DNA of 64,000 bases, from NCBI GenBank assembly GCA_030374805.1, contig JARGSG010000189.1:1178001-1242000 (forward strand), given 5' to 3'. The notes under the pieces are model-generated. The model saw only the letters and a program-made list of their open reading frames with translations, ran no database searches and was not told the DNA's origin. Below, piece after piece: positions 20,753 to 31,058 of this stretch; position 1 is the stretch's first letter; each line of letters begins with the position of its first letter. This DNA is from Gracilaria gracilis (taxonomy: Eukaryota > Rhodophyta > Florideophyceae > Gracilariales > Gracilariaceae). The translations under genes were made by a program, and so were the position numbers.

Positions 20753-21253
20753 TGGAGTTCGTTACAGAGTGGCCCGGAAGAATGTTAGTCTTTAACAAGA
20801 TCAAATGGAAGGTCGTACCAGGATAGATACTGACGGCTGCATATATCTGCAAGATTTACGCCGCATGTGCGAAAGATTCGAGGCGTTCTGGGAGCAGGCA
20901 GAAAAGGTCATACCATGACCGTCATGGTCATGTGGTGGTTCAAGATTGTCGAGATTTGCACAGACTGTGTGGGTCACAGCCTGTGACTCAATACGCCTCC
21001 GTTTGCACGCAGATGCGTAGTGCCAACCAAAAGAAATGCCGCAAAATGCACCTAACCTTATTGCACGCACTCCAGCCGTTGAATCTCATTCTGCGCCCCT
21101 GCCGGGGAGGATCTCCAACCTTTTCCAACGGCCAAACCCCATCCACTGGGCCCTCCCCACCCCCCAGCACCTCCCCTCCCCTCCCCCCGCATATCCTTGT
21201 ATACCCCCATCTTCCTTCAGCGCGCTCGCTCATCGCCCAACGGTTCCACAAAC
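20753..21253. other. Upstream region of the FTR variable-chain gene
   Basis: No gene seen. The last 100 bp are strongly C-rich (about 21145-21190), as before several other genes here, followed by GTATACCCC, a weak TATA-like site at about 21199. Confidence 0.4.
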
Positions 21254-21607
21254 ATGGCCAATATGAATCGTTCTCAGCCTGCCTTCGTCGGACACCTCGC
21301 AATCCGCACATTGCCATCGCTATCGCCCACCGTAAGGAGGCGTAAGTGTACATCGCGAACCACTATGGAGCTCCAAGTTGGGCAAAAAGTCCGGGTCTGC
21401 AAATCCGTTATCATGTATCATTTTCCCGGCAAGAAAAACGAGGCTATGGATGTAAAGGGTCTCGAAGGCGTTGTCACAAAGGATGTTTCTCTTTATGATG
21501 GAGTGCCCATAAGTGCTACTGCGCCGTACGTCGTCAATTTTGCTCCGACTGAGACACGAAAAAAATTCGTAGCACACTTTGAAGAAAGTGAATTGGAAGT
21601 ATTATAA
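21254..21607 (+). CDS. Ferredoxin-thioredoxin reductase, variable chain (plastid)
   Basis: A 117-residue product. Residues 1 to about 37 are rich in Ser, Arg, Thr and Pro with few acidic residues, as expected of a plastid transit peptide. The remaining ~80 residues fit the small SH3-like FTR variable subunit: MELQVGQKVRVCKSVIMYHF, P-G-K-K, MDVKGLEGVV and the characteristic end FVAHFEESELEVL. This subunit pairs with the 4Fe-4S catalytic subunit to pass electrons from ferredoxin to thioredoxins in the stroma. The frame extends a little further 5' but without an ATG, and the double ATG at 21254/21263 follows the C-rich leader, so I start there. Nuclear location and plastid role support a photosynthetic host. 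Confidence 0.9.
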   Translation: MANMNRSQPAFVGHLAIRTLPSLSPTVRRRKCTSRTTMELQVGQKVRVCKSVIMYHFPGKKNEAMDVKGLEGVVTKDVSLYDGVPISATAPYVVNFAPTETRKKFVAHFEESELEVL

Positions 21608-22827
21608 CTCATTCGTTGAACATGTGTTTCATGTTTTCCCTCTCGTAACTGCGATACCTTCTTTTCTCTCTTACCGAGTGTGGGTGATTTTCAAAACAAT
21701 GTCAAGTTACGGGCTTTTGTGCTCTCATTTGTATATAGATCCGGGAGGCGGATTGCATCGTTCTTGGAACCGAGTCGGTGGTCTGTGCCGACCACATGCC
21801 GACTTCTTCAATATCCTACAATCGTTGCGTTTTTGCTCACTTGAGCTGCCCGTTTAAATTTAGGTACCTTCGTAGTGGGCGCTTTAGGAAAAAGGTTCGA
21901 AAAACTGGGGACAATATCTCTTTCATTGCCGTCGTCCCTTCACTCCATAACTGGCCCGCTTGCTTGCCAGCGCTCCCCTTATAGTCGCTTAAGAATTCAG
22001 AAGACGCGGAAGCACATATCTAAGACAAAAGCGCTTGCCACCCGTAGTCTTGCTTGAGTGCAACTAGTCCTGCGACAATCCAAAATAGCCAGCTCTTTTG
22101 AAGAGGACCAAGGCTGCCAGCATCGGAATGCTAATCCCGTGCATCAAGAGAGTCCAACTACGGAACAAGAGAAGCTCTATTCGTCCATCATTGACCACTG
22201 TTAGACTTTTCAAGTAGAACCGTCCTTCAAAGTTTTTTGCGATATTGCTGACAATATCTGAGTACGTTCTCGCGAAACGACACGGCTCGCATGTTGTATT
22301 CGGACCCCAACAAGATCAAGAACGTTGTATTTCAGACTCGTAGCCTTGGTGGTCAAGAGTGTCGCATCGAACTTTCCTTATATTTTAAATGGGCTCGGAT
22401 TAGCAGCGCAACAACAGCGTAAATCTCTCTCGTCTGATACCGTTCTACAATTTTTATCCTTGTAGAACAAACAAACCTTGGAGTCCCCAAGTTGGGGACC
22501 AACATCCATTTCAAGAAAGAATGTGTCGTGAGCAATGATGGTGGTGAGCGCGACACGCGAAGTCGTGTTAGAACGCCAACTCCTACAACAAATGGCTTTT
22601 TTCATGTTTCCAGAATCAATTTTTGGACATGGCCATGAAGTTGAGTTTGAGTCGCATCCCGTCGATTCGAACCGCGCTTAGGAAGCTAGCTAGAGCTCTA
22701 GCTATGCCTGTCTTCACATCGCTTCTTCGCTGTGTGATTCTCGTATTGCTCCCCGAAATCCAGTGGAATAGAAGATAGGTTAAGAGAAGACGCAAATCTT
22801 ATCGTTCTCCACTCCATCAAAGGAATC
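21608..22827. other. Intergenic before DDX1, no gene seen
   Basis: Contains GGTACCTTCGTAG at 21863, one of the TACCTTCGTA occurrences. Frames are short and unlike proteins. Confidence 0.45.
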
Positions 22828-25218
22828 ATGTCTGCATTTGAAGAACTCGGCGTCATGCCGGAAATCATAAGCGCCGTTGAGGACTTGGGGTGGCATTTAC
22901 CAACCCCGGTTCAGACAGAAGCTATTCCCCTAATTCTTGGTGGGGGTGACGTAGCTGTTGCTGCAGCTACGGGATCAGGAAAGACTGGGGCGTTTTGTTT
23001 ACCGATTGTTCAAATTGTTTATGAAACACGCAACACAAATCTGTCCAAAGAAACGAAGGCTGCTTCATCTGATGAACAAAAGGGCCCTATTCGCTTATCG
23101 GCTGTTGATAGAGGGCGGCAAGTGGCCGTGAGCGACGATGGGAAAGTGGCACAGTGCAGACACCATGCGATATGGGAAGGAGTGCGAGCAACAAAGGGGG
23201 TTTGTCGGGGAAAATGGTATTATGTGGCGAGGATGAGAGATGATGGTATCTGTCGGGTTGGCTGGAGTTCTCGGTATGCGCAACTCATTCTAGGGACTGA
23301 CTTGCGAGGCTTCGGGTATGGGGGGACGGCAATGAAATCTCATGGAGCTAAATATGATCCTTATGGGGAGCGGTACGGAAAAGATGATGTGATCTGCTGC
23401 ATGGTTGAATTTGTGCAACATTCCAATCCCAATCAAGGACAGGTTTCGATTTCTTTCATGAAGAACAATAAGGAGCTTGGAACAGCATTTTCTGTGCCAT
23501 GGTCACATTTGGGACTTGACAACCTTATTCTATGTCCTGCAATGGCTTTCAGGAATGGTGAAATAGAGGCAGACTTTCAGGAAGAATCGACAAAAGCCGA
23601 GCAGATGGGTTTCAGACCAATTCGTGAAGCAAGCGAAGAAGACGGCTCAGTTTCGGAAGATATCAAGAGAATATTTGCCGTCAGAAATAGTGATGGAGAT
23701 ATAGACATGGTGGATTCCAGCGAGGAAAAGGTTAAAGGTGAGAAGGGTAAAACACCGTTGGTACTGATCTTGGAACCTTCTCGAGAACTCGCGGGACAAG
23801 TTGATGAAGAATTGAAGAAGTTCAAGCGGAATCTCCCACAATCATCCTTACGCCAAATTTTGCTCACAGGAGGTGGAAACCCAAAGAAGGAAAGGTCTGT
23901 GATAAAATCGGGACTCGACATTGTTGCTGGTACACTTGGATCTGTTGTTCATCATGTAAAGAGTGGGACCTTGAACCTGGATGCCATCCGTTTCTTCGTT
24001 CTTGACGAGGCTGATACATTTGCGGAAGACAATCTTGGCGATATCTTATTCTTGTATCAGAAGATTCCGGGTAGAAATCGTGTACAGACTTTGCTGTTTT
24101 CTGCGACGCTACATTCTCCGGAGATCAAAGGTCTGTCTGAGAAGATTCAAACATTTCCAACATGGGTGGACTTGAAAGGAAAGGAATCCGTGCCAGAGGC
24201 CGTGCATCACACAATGGTACGTCTGGATGCAGATGCCGATACATCCATGCTTGACACAGTTCCAGATCATGTTGAATGGCCTCTAGATCAGGTTCACATC
24301 GACTCTGGGAAAGGGATGAAAACGAGAAGCAAACAAAAGCACAAAGCGGCAGACGTCGACATGGTGGATGCTGCAGACCTACGCTCACAAACGATGAAGA
24401 AATTGAAACTGGCCGCCCTTCGTCAAGTAGTCGATGCCCATGACATGACCCAAGCCATGATTTTTGTACGCACACAACAGGACGGCGACAATGTAGAATC
24501 ATTCCTAATACAATGCTCTGGAATACCACCTCAAGAAGTGAATAAACATCGTTTTCGAGGCAGGCGTGATTCGGGACCAGAAGTGCAGTATTCATGCGCA
24601 GTACTACATGGTGGAAAACGACAACAAGAACGAAATGAAGCCCTGAGCGCATTCAAAGCGGGTGAGGTCCGCTTTCTAATCTGCACAGATGTGGCAGCTC
24701 GTGGAATAGATATCGTCGGTTTGCCATATCTGGTCAACGTCTCACTTCCGGACAAGTCTGAAAACTATATTCATAGAGTTGGACGCGTCGGTCGTGCAGA
24801 GAGACTTGGACTCGCAGTTTCATTAGTATCCTCGCAGAAGGAAGCGGTATGGTTTCATACGTGCAACAAATCCAAGATGGGAATCTGTAAAAACAGGAAG
24901 CTGGTAAGTGTAGGAGGGTGTATAATATGGCAGAACGAAGCCAAAATGCTCAATGAAATCGAGGAACGTCTGAAAGGTCGTATCGAAGAACTTGGCCCGA
25001 ATTTCAAACGGAAGGACGAGAAAGCGGGACCAGCTTTATACGGGTCAAGAGTCGGAGAGAAACAAGTAAATCAACAGACAGCCAAATATGTGGAAGAGCT
25101 GCAACCAGCCGTGCAACAACTGGTAAGATTGGAAGAGGAAGCTCAAGCATCATTCCTTTCTTTACAAATGCGACATTCGCAAGGTGTTTCAGATATTTCC
25201 AGCAGCATGGTGCGTTAA
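22828..25218 (+). CDS. DDX1: DEAD-box RNA helicase DDX1 with SPRY insertion
   Basis: A 796-residue single-exon protein. The order of domains is diagnostic of DDX1: Q-motif (PTPVQTEAIPLIL), Walker A AATGSGKTG (about residue 50), then a ~170-residue SPRY domain inserted within the first RecA lobe (about 90-260). PSRELAGQ, VLDEADTF (about 391-398) and SAT follow. The second lobe starts near 538 with MIFVRT, ICTDVAARGIDI and HRVGRVGRAERLG (about 648-660). Motif Ib is AGTLGSV rather than TPGR. A charged, low-complexity insert (KQKHKAADVDMVDAAD) lies between the lobes. Human DDX1 is 740 residues. The protein is linked to RNA transport, tRNA-ligase complex function and RNA:DNA hybrid resolution in animals. 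It converges on APS reductase, 132 bp apart. Confidence 0.95.
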   Translation: MSAFEELGVMPEIISAVEDLGWHLPTPVQTEAIPLILGGGDVAVAAATGSGKTGAFCLPIVQIVYETRNTNLSKETKAASSDEQKGPIRLSAVDRGRQVAVSDDGKVAQCRHHAIWEGVRATKGVCRGKWYYVARMRDDGICRVGWSSRYAQLILGTDLRGFGYGGTAMKSHGAKYDPYGERYGKDDVICCMVEFVQHSNPNQGQVSISFMKNNKELGTAFSVPWSHLGLDNLILCPAMAFRNGEIEADFQEESTKAEQMGFRPIREASEEDGSVSEDIKRIFAVRNSDGDIDMVDSSEEKVKGEKGKTPLVLILEPSRELAGQVDEELKKFKRNLPQSSLRQILLTGGGNPKKERSVIKSGLDIVAGTLGSVVHHVKSGTLNLDAIRFFVLDEADTFAEDNLGDILFLYQKIPGRNRVQTLLFSATLHSPEIKGLSEKIQTFPTWVDLKGKESVPEAVHHTMVRLDADADTSMLDTVPDHVEWPLDQVHIDSGKGMKTRSKQKHKAADVDMVDAADLRSQTMKKLKLAALRQVVDAHDMTQAMIFVRTQQDGDNVESFLIQCSGIPPQEVNKHRFRGRRDSGPEVQYSCAVLHGGKRQQERNEALSAFKAGEVRFLICTDVAARGIDIVGLPYLVNVSLPDKSENYIHRVGRVGRAERLGLAVSLVSSQKEAVWFHTCNKSKMGICKNRKLVSVGGCIIWQNEAKMLNEIEERLKGRIEELGPNFKRKDEKAGPALYGSRVGEKQVNQQTAKYVEELQPAVQQLVRLEEEAQASFLSLQMRHSQGVSDISSSMVR

Positions 25219-25350
25219 TCACCCTTTGGAAGACGACGTCAACAAAAAGGTGAAGTACCATCCACAGATCGAATAAATAACTATAGCTTCTCAGGTCAAA
25301 GTATGCACAGCAACACGGTTTTTGTATTGATAAACCCAAACGAAAACAAA

Positions 25351-26559
25351 TCAGGCGGAAACCTTGAGTTGAACACCAGCTGCTTCAACAATTGGCAACA
25401 GCTTGCCAGCAGCGTGTAGATTTTGGGTCTCTTCATTGCCACCGATGTGCTGAGAATCAATAAACAAGTTTGGGGCAGTATTTTGACCGGTAGACCTTTC
25501 AAGAGATGCGACAATATCACCATAATTATCCATCTCACTTATTTCATATTCCATATAAGGGACACCCAGCTCAGCGAACAGGTCCTTCAACGCTGCGCAG
25601 TACGGACATCCCCTCTTCGTAAAAAGCACCACTTTATCTCCTTTAACGGCATCCGAGACAAACTCATCAGCAAGTTCAGCGGCTGCAGCATCGGTAGAAA
25701 TATTTCCTTTGTGCAAGCCGCATTCTTTCTGTGTAGCTTCTTCCCACCACCATCTTCCTTCACGCTCGTGTTGGTTTGGCAGAACTGGTCTAGTGCACGG
25801 TTCACATCCGATTGAGATATATCCGGCGAGATGAAGCGAATTATACGGAACCTCGGTGGCACGAATGGTAGCCCATACTTCACTGGATGATACGTTGGCC
25901 AGGGGGTTATATTTGATAAGCACAGAATCATTCTTACCCTTGAAGGCCGGATCAGTCTGTACGATGGGAATATCGGCGCGTGTGCCAGGGCTCTGATCTT
26001 TTCTCTGGCCCGTAATCCAAGCAGAAAGAGTTGCAAGCTTCCTTCTCAACGGGCGAACTTTTCGCACTCTGCAACACTCCTGATGGCCATCTTCATAAAA
26101 CGAGAACAACCCTTTTTCGTTGACGAACTCCACAACCTCCTGAGTGTCAGGAAATGTGTATTCAATCTTAATCCCGTAGTGTCGTTCAACCTCGGAATAA
26201 AAGCGGTAAGTCTCGGGATGCAAGCGACCGGTGTCGAGGGCGAAAACGCGGAAAGGTTTCTTGGTACGCGAGGCATACTCAATTAAAACGACGTCTTCAG
26301 CGCCAGAGAACGCAATAGCAACCTCTCCCGGGAAGTTTGTGAGGGCGTGGTCAATGATTTGCGTGGGCGTCTTTCGATCCGAACCAGTAGCATGCGTCCA
26401 TTGTTCACCCAATGCATCAAAGTCAATGGCGGACTTGATAACGGCTCGACGTGAAGAAGTAGCAGTTGGCACACGCGCACGGGCAGAAGAAGCGGGCCGA
26501 AACGACGGGGCAAACGACGAGCGAGACAGGGCGCAAAACGGCACGACGAAGGCGTTCAT
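25351..26559 (-). CDS. Plastid APS reductase with C-terminal glutaredoxin domain
   Basis: A 402-residue enzyme reducing adenosine 5'-phosphosulfate to sulfite in the plastid. Residues 1 to about 42 form a Ser/Arg/Ala-rich transit peptide. The reductase domain shows [12 protein letters not shown] (about 85-96) and the cysteines of the 4Fe-4S type: Cys162-Cys163 ([13 protein letters not shown]) and Cys252-x2-Cys255 (GCEPCTRP). The catalytic Cys280 is in ECGLHKG. The C-terminal domain (about 308-402) has CPYC at 318-321, TAPNLFID and HIGG, a true glutaredoxin fold signature; plant APR carries a thioredoxin-like domain acting as glutaredoxin. The frame runs 5' to 26742, but that part is Arg/Ala-rich and begins without a clear ATG context; the ATG at 26559 gives a normal transit peptide. 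Secure. Confidence 0.93.
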   Translation of the reverse strand: MNAFVVPFCALSRSSFAPSFRPASSARARVPTATSSRRAVIKSAIDFDALGEQWTHATGSDRKTPTQIIDHALTNFPGEVAIAFSGAEDVVLIEYASRTKKPFRVFALDTGRLHPETYRFYSEVERHYGIKIEYTFPDTQEVVEFVNEKGLFSFYEDGHQECCRVRKVRPLRRKLATLSAWITGQRKDQSPGTRADIPIVQTDPAFKGKNDSVLIKYNPLANVSSSEVWATIRATEVPYNSLHLAGYISIGCEPCTRPVLPNQHEREGRWWWEEATQKECGLHKGNISTDAAAAELADEFVSDAVKGDKVVLFTKRGCPYCAALKDLFAELGVPYMEYEISEMDNYGDIVASLERSTGQNTAPNLFIDSQHIGGNEETQNLHAAGKLLPIVEAAGVQLKVSA

Positions 26560-28053
26560 TGTGTAGTGGACCGAGGTGAAACAGGCGGAGAAAGAAGCGT
26601 TGTACGCGGACGTGAGAGCGGAAGCGGCGCGTCGAGCTCGCACAGCCCAACGCCTAAAAGACCAGCTGTTGCGAAGCACGCAATTGCGCGCGCGGAACGG
26701 CGGCTGTGACGGCGGGCTGCGACTCGGCGCGCGGACAAACAAGCAGCGGAGCTGTGGATGTGGTCAACACAACGCGCGCAGCTGCGATGCGAAACGCGAC
26801 GCGACATGCCAATGGCCGCCACACAGCTGCACCGCGTGTGCCACGTGTGGCGGCGCCGGAACAATCCATTCAGCTCCGCAGCGCTGTGGCTCGCACAGCG
26901 CGCACGGCTGGTGTGCGCGACACACCGCACGGGCGCCGCCCATGTGGCATGTGCGTTTCTGTGTGTTGACTAGTAGCGTTTTACCCACAGGTAGCGTTTC
27001 CTTCGAAGGTAGATAAATATCTAGAGACTCTCTCTCTGATACGGGCGCGGTAGTCTAATTCCTACTCATATCTAGAGACTCTCTGCTACAGCGCGACTGC
27101 TGGCGCAGACGTGCGCGTTTTAGGCCGTTAAATACGCTTGATGCAGACGATTCTCTATAGATATATATCTACACTGCGTTTAATGAGTGGCCTGCTACGA
27201 AGGTAGTATCTTAGCGTCGGAAAGCACTAACGAGCGCTTTCTCTCCCTCGAGTCGAGGGCCTCCACACGGCTGTAGCCGCACTGTCTTCCCAACTGTGCA
27301 GTGCGCCCACGCACCCAATAAACGCACGCACATCCCGCACAGCGAGCGGCGAAAAACACCCCTTTGGTTTGAATTTTTGAAAGCGCATAATGCGCGCGCG
27401 CGTCTTTTCGCAGCGCGCCGCCTTTCAAACCGACGTACCCCCCCCCCCCCCCCCCCCCGCGTATCTACGTACGCTCTGTTCTTCCGCCGAAGCGAAAAGC
27501 ACGTACTGGTGACAACTGCACTACCACACAAAAGTCCAAACCGTCTCCTACCGCCTTCCCGACAGCACGTGCTGCCGTACCTTATGCGCGCTACAGCCGA
27601 CTGTTGCACAACAACTAATACGGCGCGAGAACCGAGTCCGCGCGCGCGCCGCCAGTGCGCGCTCGCGTCGGAGCCAGTGCACGCATTCAACTTTTCAAAC
27701 CTTGAATGCCATGTACAGCAGCAGTAGATACAGGTATGAAGGTAGAGAGCAGTGCTCACTGAGCACGAGCCGAGAGTGGCGCGCCAACACTCTCGTTCCC
27801 AACATGACGTCATCGTCGTCATTACGCGCACACCCTCACACCGCCACCACCACCACCACCACCACCACTCTCACCCTCCAGTTCCACCCGCCGATTATGC
27901 TTCGGCGCCGCGGCGCGCCACGCACAATTCAGCCGTGCCACCACGCCTGTAAGCGGCTCTCGGCGGCGCAATGGCGGCAGAGTGAGCCGTTTTAAAAGCG
28001 CGCGCGCGCACGGCGCGTGGTGCGAATCGCCTAAAAAGACGCGCGTGCCGCGT
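26560..28053. other. CpG-rich intergenic block
   Basis: Dense CG and alternating GCGC/CGCG runs (26570-26990, 27380-27680, 27990-28050) and a C22 run at about 27438. A 17-bp direct repeat ATATCTAGAGACTCTCT occurs at 27017-27033 and 27068-27084. Also present are a TACGAAGGTA word at 27196-27205 and a CAC/ACC trinucleotide run at about 27840-27868. Many Arg/Ala-rich frames cross on both strands and are best read as chance. It separates divergent genes. Confidence 0.5.
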
Positions 28054-28060
28054 TATAAAG
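28054..28060 (+). promoter_or_regulatory. TATA box for the 365-residue gene
   Basis: TATAAAG after a GCG-rich stretch, 285 bp before the ATG, followed by a C-rich leader (28140-28330). Confidence 0.5.
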
Positions 28061-28338
28061 CGATCTGTCAAGCGAGCCGTTTGCTGTTCGCAGCTCTCAT
28101 CGCATCGTTCTGTCCACGCTGAGCACGCTGGTCCCACATAACAGCCACCCACCGCGCGCTTCCCGTCATCGCCCGCCATTTCCACGCTGCCCTTCTGCGC
28201 TCCTCGCCTTTCGTCATCGTCCCGTGCTCCACAATCATCACGCACTATTCTTACAATCCCCCCTTCCCCCGCCCCCACCCGCACTGCTACTTATTCCACC
28301 TACCCGTTCACACCACCGCTCCTCCCCCTGTTCCCACC

Positions 28339-29436
28339 ATGCGCGGCATCTCCTTTTCCGCCGCAGCCAGGCCTGATAAGCATCGGCCCACCTCCACCCA
28401 GCCCACGCTGTCTGCCCAGCCGCCGTCCACTGCCTCCAAGATGATGAAGAAGCTCAGCACAACCTTCCGCCGCAAGACCAACGTCTCTCCCACCAACATC
28501 CTCGCCGCCTCCAACGCCCTGGCTTCCTCCCGTCCAGTAGTGTCCGCCCCACAGCCCTCCACTCCACCCAAGCCCGCGCCTCGTGCCATCACCTTCTCCG
28601 CCGGCAGCTCTGTCGACGCCCCGGTCTCGCCCACCCTGGCAGAGCCCGAGATACCGTTCTTCGATGACCGCGAGCCGCTGCGTCCCAAGTCCAACGCGCC
28701 GATGGTGGCCGCCGTGCGCGGTAAGCCAGCTTGGATGAGGGACGCCAACGCACATGCTTCTGCGGCAGTTCATTACCCGCGACAAATGTCGCATCAACCG
28801 CAGGTCGCCCCCGACCAACAGCCGCAGCATGGAGACGACCCCTACTCAAGACACAGGCATTTTTCCTTTGACATGGGTCGCGCTCGCCCACCGCCTTGCC
28901 CGCCAGCCGCCTCTGACGAGAAGCGAAAGCTGGCGGCTGCACGGCGTCGTCGCCCGTCAAGGAGGAGGTGGTTACTACCGCTCAAACAGAACCCGGACCT
29001 TCCAAAGCTGTTTGATCCGCCTGCTGGAAGTAATTACGAAAAGATCCACCGCCATCGTGATCGGGCAGAAGCCAAAATTCTCGTTTCGGCGTGCACGTAT
29101 CTCGAGAGCGAGCTCGACCGCGTTGGATCGCATTTAAAATGCACGCAAGAACAGACGTGCTGTTCTTGCAAGACTGCCGCGTCGGAGAACGTTGACGCAA
29201 ACAAGCCGTGTCAGTGCGCTTCTAGAGCGCTATTGGCTGCCGCCTCTGAGCGACTTCGCGCAGTGCTCACGATGCTGGAAGACCGCTATGACAGTATTGA
29301 ACAGGTGTACGTCAAGAGTGAGGAATACACTCGTGCAATGGGTAAGTTCTTTCAAGTGAGCCCGGATGAATTTCACCGTATCTTGAACGAGAGAGACATG
29401 GCCAAGAGGGTGGACAGCAGGAAGTCACTAAGGTAG
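28339..29436 (+). CDS. Hypothetical protein, 365 residues, C-terminal helical region
   Basis: The N-terminal two-thirds (to about residue 205) is low-complexity, Pro/Ser/Ala/Arg-rich and probably disordered, with a basic cluster KRKLAAARRRRPSRRRW near 195-210. The remainder looks folded and mostly helical: KLFDPPAGSNYEKIHRHRDR, AEAKILVSACTYLESELDRV, then a Cys-rich loop with CTQEQTCCSCKTA and KPCQCASR (about 265-295), which could bind metal. The end is ERLRAVLTMLEDRYDSIEQV with a closing helix. No known family comes to mind. The start follows a TATA box and C-rich leader typical of this window. Nuclear location would fit the basic patch but is inference. Confidence 0.7.
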   Translation: MRGISFSAAARPDKHRPTSTQPTLSAQPPSTASKMMKKLSTTFRRKTNVSPTNILAASNALASSRPVVSAPQPSTPPKPAPRAITFSAGSSVDAPVSPTLAEPEIPFFDDREPLRPKSNAPMVAAVRGKPAWMRDANAHASAAVHYPRQMSHQPQVAPDQQPQHGDDPYSRHRHFSFDMGRARPPPCPPAASDEKRKLAAARRRRPSRRRWLLPLKQNPDLPKLFDPPAGSNYEKIHRHRDRAEAKILVSACTYLESELDRVGSHLKCTQEQTCCSCKTAASENVDANKPCQCASRALLAAASERLRAVLTMLEDRYDSIEQVYVKSEEYTRAMGKFFQVSPDEFHRILNERDMAKRVDSRKSLR

Positions 29437-30002
29437 AAACACTCGCACATGTACGTGCACCGAACCCCCCCTATTTAGCAATCTTGCAGCCGGGGACGAA
29501 AGCTATGTGTTGGAAGTTCCCTAGACGATTTCGGCGGAGTACATAGAGGCATATCCACAGCGGTTGATTTAATGACTATGCAACCCCTTTTGCGGCGTTT
29601 CTGTTTGTCGGTTTGTATGAATACTATCGCAAGTAACCTTTCAGTAAAAGCGACCCATCGATGGTCGCGTCTGCTGCTGCTGGCACAAAAGGGTGTGTTG
29701 CTTTGCACGTTCAAATTACTATTGCTACATAGCACGGGCATACAAGGACGGCTGGAGACGCTGGTTGGTGACAAGTTTTGAAGTATGCGAAAGGTCACCT
29801 GCTCACCTGCTCACCTGCTTACCTGCTCCACTAGGTGTATGATATCGCACAAAGATGTTGGGACGTTTCGAAACGTGTGAATAGGAGCTAACGTAACAAT
29901 TAGCTTCGTATAATGCGCAAGTTGGGACTGATGGTGGGACAGCAACAACAAATAGATGATTGGGTCTCAGTTCTCGGTTGCGTTGAAGGTGGCATGCCGG
30001 TT
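29437..30002. other. Intergenic between convergent genes
   Basis: 3' flanks of the 365-residue gene and TRAPPC3. Holds an 8-bp tandem repeat, (TCACCTGC)n with four imperfect units, at about 29795-29828. No gene seen. Confidence 0.5.
29795..29828. repeat. Tandem repeat of TCACCTGC
   Basis: TCACCTGC is repeated four times; the last unit reads TTACCTGC. Short minisatellite in the 3' flank. Confidence 0.85.
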
Positions 30003-30640
30003 CTAGTCATCGCCTTGTGGTGGCTGTGCATACGCGAAGCGGTTAGTGAACATTGGTTCAAATGTGGCAATAAAGTACAAAGAGCGACGGACACACGTAC
30101 CTGTTCTGCGAGGAGCTCGTGCAAACTGACGCGAATCTCATTGGTGTCATCACCGCGGAGTTTACATCGCACAAACGAGCAGCCAACCTTCATGTTGACC
30201 ATCTCCAACGCGCCGCGGATGACGCCGCACAATATGTTGGAGTACCACAGATCGGAGCACTCCGGCGGCAGCTCGGTGAACTCGGCGAGCGGATTATCGT
30301 CGAACACAAGGGAGAAGGTGGTGCGATCGGAAGACCACGACGTAACGTTGGCAGTGATGCCGAGGAACATCTTGAAGGCGACCTTGGCAATGACATCAGC
30401 GGTGTCGACAAACGATTGGCAAAAGTTGATCTTGGACTTTGCCAAGAAATCCTCGACCAGACGGACGCCGATGTTGTATCCGATGGTGTCGAGCTGCGCG
30501 TTGACGTCCTTGACCTGCTCGTAGTCGAGCAGCAGCTGGCGCACGAAGGTGCCGTACGTGAGCGCCAGCAGCTCTGCCGACACGCGGTCGCAGCGCGCGA
30601 AGGCGGCCTCGCCGATGGTCTGCAGCGACGGGCGCGACAT
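30003..30640 (-). CDS. TRAPPC3/Bet3, vesicle-tethering TRAPP subunit (two exons)
   Basis: Exon 1 is 30640-30101 (180 codons) and exon 2 is 30023-30003. The intron is 30100-30024, 77 bp, GTACGT...GCACAG with CTAAC about 20 bp before the acceptor. Splicing joins ...ELLAEQ to PPQGDD-stop, giving 186 residues, close to the ~180 of Bet3. Without splicing the frame runs on into a Cys- and His-rich tail that resembles nothing. Family hallmarks: AELLALTYGTFVRQLLLDYE, LDTIGYNIGVRLVEDFLAKS, TADVIAKVAFKMFLGIT, NPLAEFTELP and YSNILCGVIRGALEMV. Bet3 is the core TRAPP subunit acting in ER-Golgi and endosomal traffic. Divergent from NF-YA across a 418-bp GC-rich spacer. Confidence 0.95.
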
Positions 30641-31058
30641 GGCGGTCGAAAGCTTCGAGTCGGAGGCGCGGGGCGGGATGCGCCTTGCGCTCCACGCGCG
30701 CGCAAGGCGCAGCGGCGAGGAGCATCGTCACACCGCACGTTGTTGACGCGCGCCATGCGCGACACAACACGCGTACTGTAATTCGTGCGAACGTGGCCAC
30801 GACGCCAGCGCCGTGGCAGCGCGACGCTGCCGAGCGCGCGCGGCGGCGGCGCACGCGCGCGCGGCGTCAAAAGCAGCCAGTCAGCACGCTAGCCGCCACG
30901 CTCTCGGCCACGCGCTGTCGCCGCCATCTTCTTCGCTCGCGCTTATTCGACCAGCGGCGCAGCCAGCCTTGCCCCGCCACGTCGCCCCGCATCTCGCTTC
31001 GCCTCCGCTCCGTCACCCGCACCCCCCCCCCCCCCCTCTCCTCTCTCCTCCCAACCAC
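30641..31058. promoter_or_regulatory. Bidirectional upstream region of TRAPPC3 and NF-YA
   Basis: GC-rich with alternating CGCG runs on the TRAPPC3 side and a C15 run followed by CTCTCC at about 31022-31048 on the NF-YA side. No TATA box is evident. Antisense and sense frames through it are Arg/Pro/Ser-rich and judged non-coding. Confidence 0.45.

Noticed and set aside
22650..22680. tRNA-like B box (GGTTCGAATC on the minus strand)
   Set aside because: The T stem does not pair properly and no A box or acceptor stem is found at the right distance.
26556..27831. Many Arg/Ala/Cys-rich frames on both strands
   Set aside because: They arise from CG-rich sequence with few stop codons; composition is unlike the genuine proteins in the window.
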